Positions 6,025-7,453 of a DNA stretch of 7,453 nt are shown one piece after another (position 1 is the first letter of the stretch; each line of letters opens with the position of its first letter). The notes beneath the pieces were generated by a model. It was not told the origin of the DNA and made no database searches. It saw only the letters and a program-made list of their open reading frames with translations. Origin of the DNA: Sneathiella sp. (GTDB taxonomy: Bacteria > Pseudomonadota > Alphaproteobacteria > Sneathiellales > Sneathiellaceae); the NCBI GenBank assembly GCA_002732675.1, contig NVRR01000151.1, forward strand, positions 1 through 7,453, given 5' to 3'. The translations under genes and the position numbers were made by a program.

Positions 6025-6663
6025 CTAGTCTAGCAATTTGGGAAAGTCTATGCCCTTGGTTTCCACATCGCCAACGCCAACATGCAGCATATCTTTAAGC
6101 AGGCCATTGCGGATGGAATAGATGATCCCGTGCACGGAGAATTTCTGTCCAGCATCCCAGGCATCCTGGACGATCGTCGTCGCGCAGACATTGCGGACCT
6201 GTTCGATGACGTTTAACTCACAGAGTAAATCCGTCCGTTCTTCATCGGAGGAGAGCGCTTCCAGTGTCACTTTATGCAGACGAATGGTCGACCGGATATG
6301 GCGAAGCCAGTTGTCAATCATACCATGTTTCTCGTTGCTCATGGCCGCGGCGACACCGCCACACCCGTAATGGCCGCAGACGATGACATGTTTTACCTTC
6401 AAGACCTCGATGGCATATTGCAATACGGACAGGCAGTTCAAGTCTGACGGCACAACGATATTGGCGACATTGCGGTGAACGAAAACATCGCCTGGCGGTA
6501 AGTCAACAATCTGGTTAGCGGGTACGCGACTATCGGAACAGCCAATCCACAGATATTCCGGGTTCTGCTGATGGGCCATGGCCTCAAAGAAATCAGGGCA
6601 ATTTTTTTTTGTCCGCGCCGCCCATTCCCTGTTTTTCCGAAATATCTCTTGAAAACTGTCCAT
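6025..6663 (-). CDS. can: Beta-class carbonic anhydrase
   Basis: Carbonic anhydrase interconverts CO2 and bicarbonate and supplies bicarbonate to cytoplasmic carboxylases. This protein has 212 residues, close to E. coli Can (about 220). All zinc ligands are present: Cys42 and Asp44 in GCSDSR, and His98 and Cys101 in GHYGCGG; Arg46 forms the usual dyad with Asp44. With start ATG 6663 these numbers equal those I recall for E. coli Can, which supports this start. AAGGA lies six bases before it. A longer in-frame start at 6714 adds 17 residues but has no ribosome site. Trp39, Arg64 and Tyr182 (in GIIYSIRNGLL) correspond to the non-catalytic bicarbonate pocket of type II beta enzymes, so allosteric control by bicarbonate is likely; that is inferred from the family. 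No signal peptide is seen. The gene is upstream of, and on the same strand as, the MoxR pair, but 148 bases away. Confidence 0.95.
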   Translation of the reverse strand: MDSFQEIFRKNREWAARTKKNCPDFFEAMAHQQNPEYLWIGCSDSRVPANQIVDLPPGDVFVHRNVANIVVPSDLNCLSVLQYAIEVLKVKHVIVCGHYGCGGVAAAMSNEKHGMIDNWLRHIRSTIRLHKVTLEALSSDEERTDLLCELNVIEQVRNVCATTIVQDAWDAGQKFSVHGIIYSIRNGLLKDMLHVGVGDVETKGIDFPKLLD

Positions 6664-6669
6664 GAAAAG

Positions 6670-6674
6670 TCCTT
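6670..6674 (-). promoter_or_regulatory. Shine-Dalgarno that decides the carbonic anhydrase start
   Basis: AAGGA on the minus strand lies six bases before the ATG at 6663. Together with residue numbering that matches E. coli Can, it favours this start over the ATG at 6714. Confidence 0.75.
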
Positions 6675-6729
6675 CGCTTTGGTCAAAGTGGTCAACCAGA
6701 TTTTCATCATGCAAACAAACTGCTGGTGA

Positions 6730-6757
6730 GTTTTATGCGTAAAAGCCCATATGTTAA
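6730..6757 (-). promoter_or_regulatory. Weak candidate promoter for the carbonic anhydrase gene
   Basis: On the minus strand TTAACA (6757-6752), 16 bases, then TAAAAC (6735-6730) gives a partial sigma-70 match, 67 bases upstream of the ATG at 6663. The transcript would start upstream of both possible start codons. The match is modest. Confidence 0.25.
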
Positions 6758-6817
6758 AGCGCTTATTGGGCATGGGGTCGCTTTTGTGACCATTAACCAG
6801 GGAGCTTGCCGCCATAT

Positions 6818-6838
6818 AAATTGACAATATGTCATTTT
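6818..6838. promoter_or_regulatory. Palindromic element, copy 2, in the divergent carbonic anhydrase / MFS gap
   Basis: AAATTGACA (6818-6826) and TGTCATTTT (6830-6838) are inverted arms with matched pairs TGACA/TGTCA and AAA/TTT. The 5' half contains a perfect TTGACA (6821-6826), which could be the -35 of the MFS gene, although the bases 17-18 further on (GACTTTA) are a poor -10. A protein bound here would overlap that -35. It is almost the same as the element at 5963-5983. Confidence 0.5.
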
Positions 6839-6883
6839 AGGCAGACTTTAGGACTCAAAAGACGTCGTCATTAAGCGAGCCCC

Positions 6884-7453
6884 ATGCCTTCTGAAAACCC
6901 CACTTATTCCCGTAAACTGCAGGCATTTTATATATTTGCCGTCTGCGCCGCCTTGTTTGGACTGGGGCAGTTTCAACGGATGTCCGGTGCTGTCATCATG
7001 CCCCCGATTGCCGAAGATCTTGGTATCGCGGTCGCGAGTTTGGGCATAACGGCGGCGGCATTGTTTTTTGCGTCGGCCCTTGTGCAGATACCTATCAGCA
7101 TGATGCTTGACCGGTTTGGCTCGCGCAAAGTCATCTGCACGACGGCGATATTTGCGGTGATAGGATCGTTATTGCTCGCCAGTGCGGAGAGCTTTAACGA
7201 TATTCTTATCGCCCGTATTCTCATTGGACTTGGCTATTCGGCGACGATGATGTCGAGTTATGTTCTCTTTGCCAAATGGTTCCCACCGGAGAAGTTTGCG
7301 ACCATGGCCTCCTGGCTCATGGCCTCCTCCAGTATTGGCGCCATCATGGCGTCAGCGCCACTGGCCTATTCTATCGAGCTTTTCGGCTGGCGGACTCCCT
7401 TTGTGGTGGTCGCGATCATCACCCTGTTGATGATCTTGATTGGCTTTGTGGTC
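6884..7453 (+). CDS. Major facilitator superfamily transporter, N-terminal part, runs off the window
   Basis: 190 residues are visible with no stop, so about half of a usual 400-450-residue MFS permease is present. It is an inner-membrane secondary transporter. Hydrophobic helices are seen at about residues 14-32, 50-71, 84-101, 107-129, 141-162 and 172-190, making six. MFS motif A lies between helices 2 and 3 as ISMMLDRFGSRKV (71-83), with Asp76, Gly79 and Arg81 kept and Ser72 where Gly is usual. ARILIGLGYSA (110-120) fits helix 4, KWFPPEKFATMASW (131-144) the loop before helix 5, and GWRTPF (168-173) the start of helix 6. The substrate is not readable. ATG 6884 is the first start after an in-frame TAA at 6872; its ribosome site (GCGAG) is poor. 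The gene diverges from the carbonic anhydrase across a 220-base gap that holds the second palindrome. Confidence 0.9.
   Translation, partial: MPSENPTYSRKLQAFYIFAVCAALFGLGQFQRMSGAVIMPPIAEDLGIAVASLGITAAALFFASALVQIPISMMLDRFGSRKVICTTAIFAVIGSLLLASAESFNDILIARILIGLGYSATMMSSYVLFAKWFPPEKFATMASWLMASSSIGAIMASAPLAYSIELFGWRTPFVVVAIITLLMILIGFVV

Noticed and set aside
6664..6714. 17-residue N-terminal extension of the carbonic anhydrase from ATG 6714
   Set aside because: It has no Shine-Dalgarno. ATG 6663 has AAGGA at six bases, and its residue numbering equals that of E. coli Can.
6438..6827. 129-residue minus-strand open frame overlapping the start of the carbonic anhydrase
   Set aside because: It is an alternative frame of the anhydrase 5' half, without a family pattern.
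1..7453. Mobile elements, CRISPR arrays, tRNA or rRNA genes, toxin-antitoxin pairs
   Set aside because: No transposase or integrase motifs, regularly spaced repeats, tRNA-like cloverleafs or small paired toxin genes were recognised on either strand.

Overview
The window reads as ordinary chromosomal DNA of moderate GC content from a Gram-negative bacterium. An alphaproteobacterium is the best guess. The main clues are the C-terminus of a DnaE2-type error-prone polymerase and a MoxR AAA+ / CoxE-like VWA gene pair. No RNA genes, insertion sequences, CRISPR arrays or integrase genes were seen.

Layout: (1) Bases 2-1030, + strand, are the 3' end of dnaE2. (2) At 1090-1521 (+) is a half-size EamA-family membrane transporter. 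After a structured 80-base gap comes a four-helix membrane protein at 1602-2162 (+) that distantly resembles PqiA. (3) At 2280-3053 (+) is a class I SAM-dependent methyltransferase with lower GC than its surroundings. (4) At 3185-3829 (+) is a protein with a possible NTF2/SnoaL-like N-terminal domain and a 74-residue Thr/Pro/Ser tail. (5) It converges, with only 10 bases between stop codons, on a minus-strand pair: a MoxR AAA+ ATPase (5876-5031) followed by a CoxE-like VWA protein (5018-3840). (6) Upstream of that pair, on the same strand, is a beta-carbonic anhydrase (6663-6025). (7) Divergent from the anhydrase, an MFS transporter starts at 6884 (+) and runs off the window end.

How the genes relate: the ATPase and VWA protein almost certainly act together as a chaperone-like remodelling pair, since their genes are 12 bases apart and the Shine-Dalgarno of the second overlaps the stop of the first. 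DnaE2 belongs to the SOS mutagenesis machinery, and its partners would lie to the left of the window. The other genes show no obvious pathway link.

The most notable unexplained structure is a 21-base palindromic element, AAATTGAC-N5-GTCATTT, present twice (5963-5983 and 6818-6838) and matching at 18 of 21 positions. One copy lies in the gap upstream of the MoxR gene and the other in the divergent gap between the anhydrase and the MFS gene. It may be a shared operator. A second point is a pair of mutually exclusive hairpins in front of the PqiA-like gene, one of which would hide its ribosome binding site. I did not find convincing evidence of a wholly new biological system.
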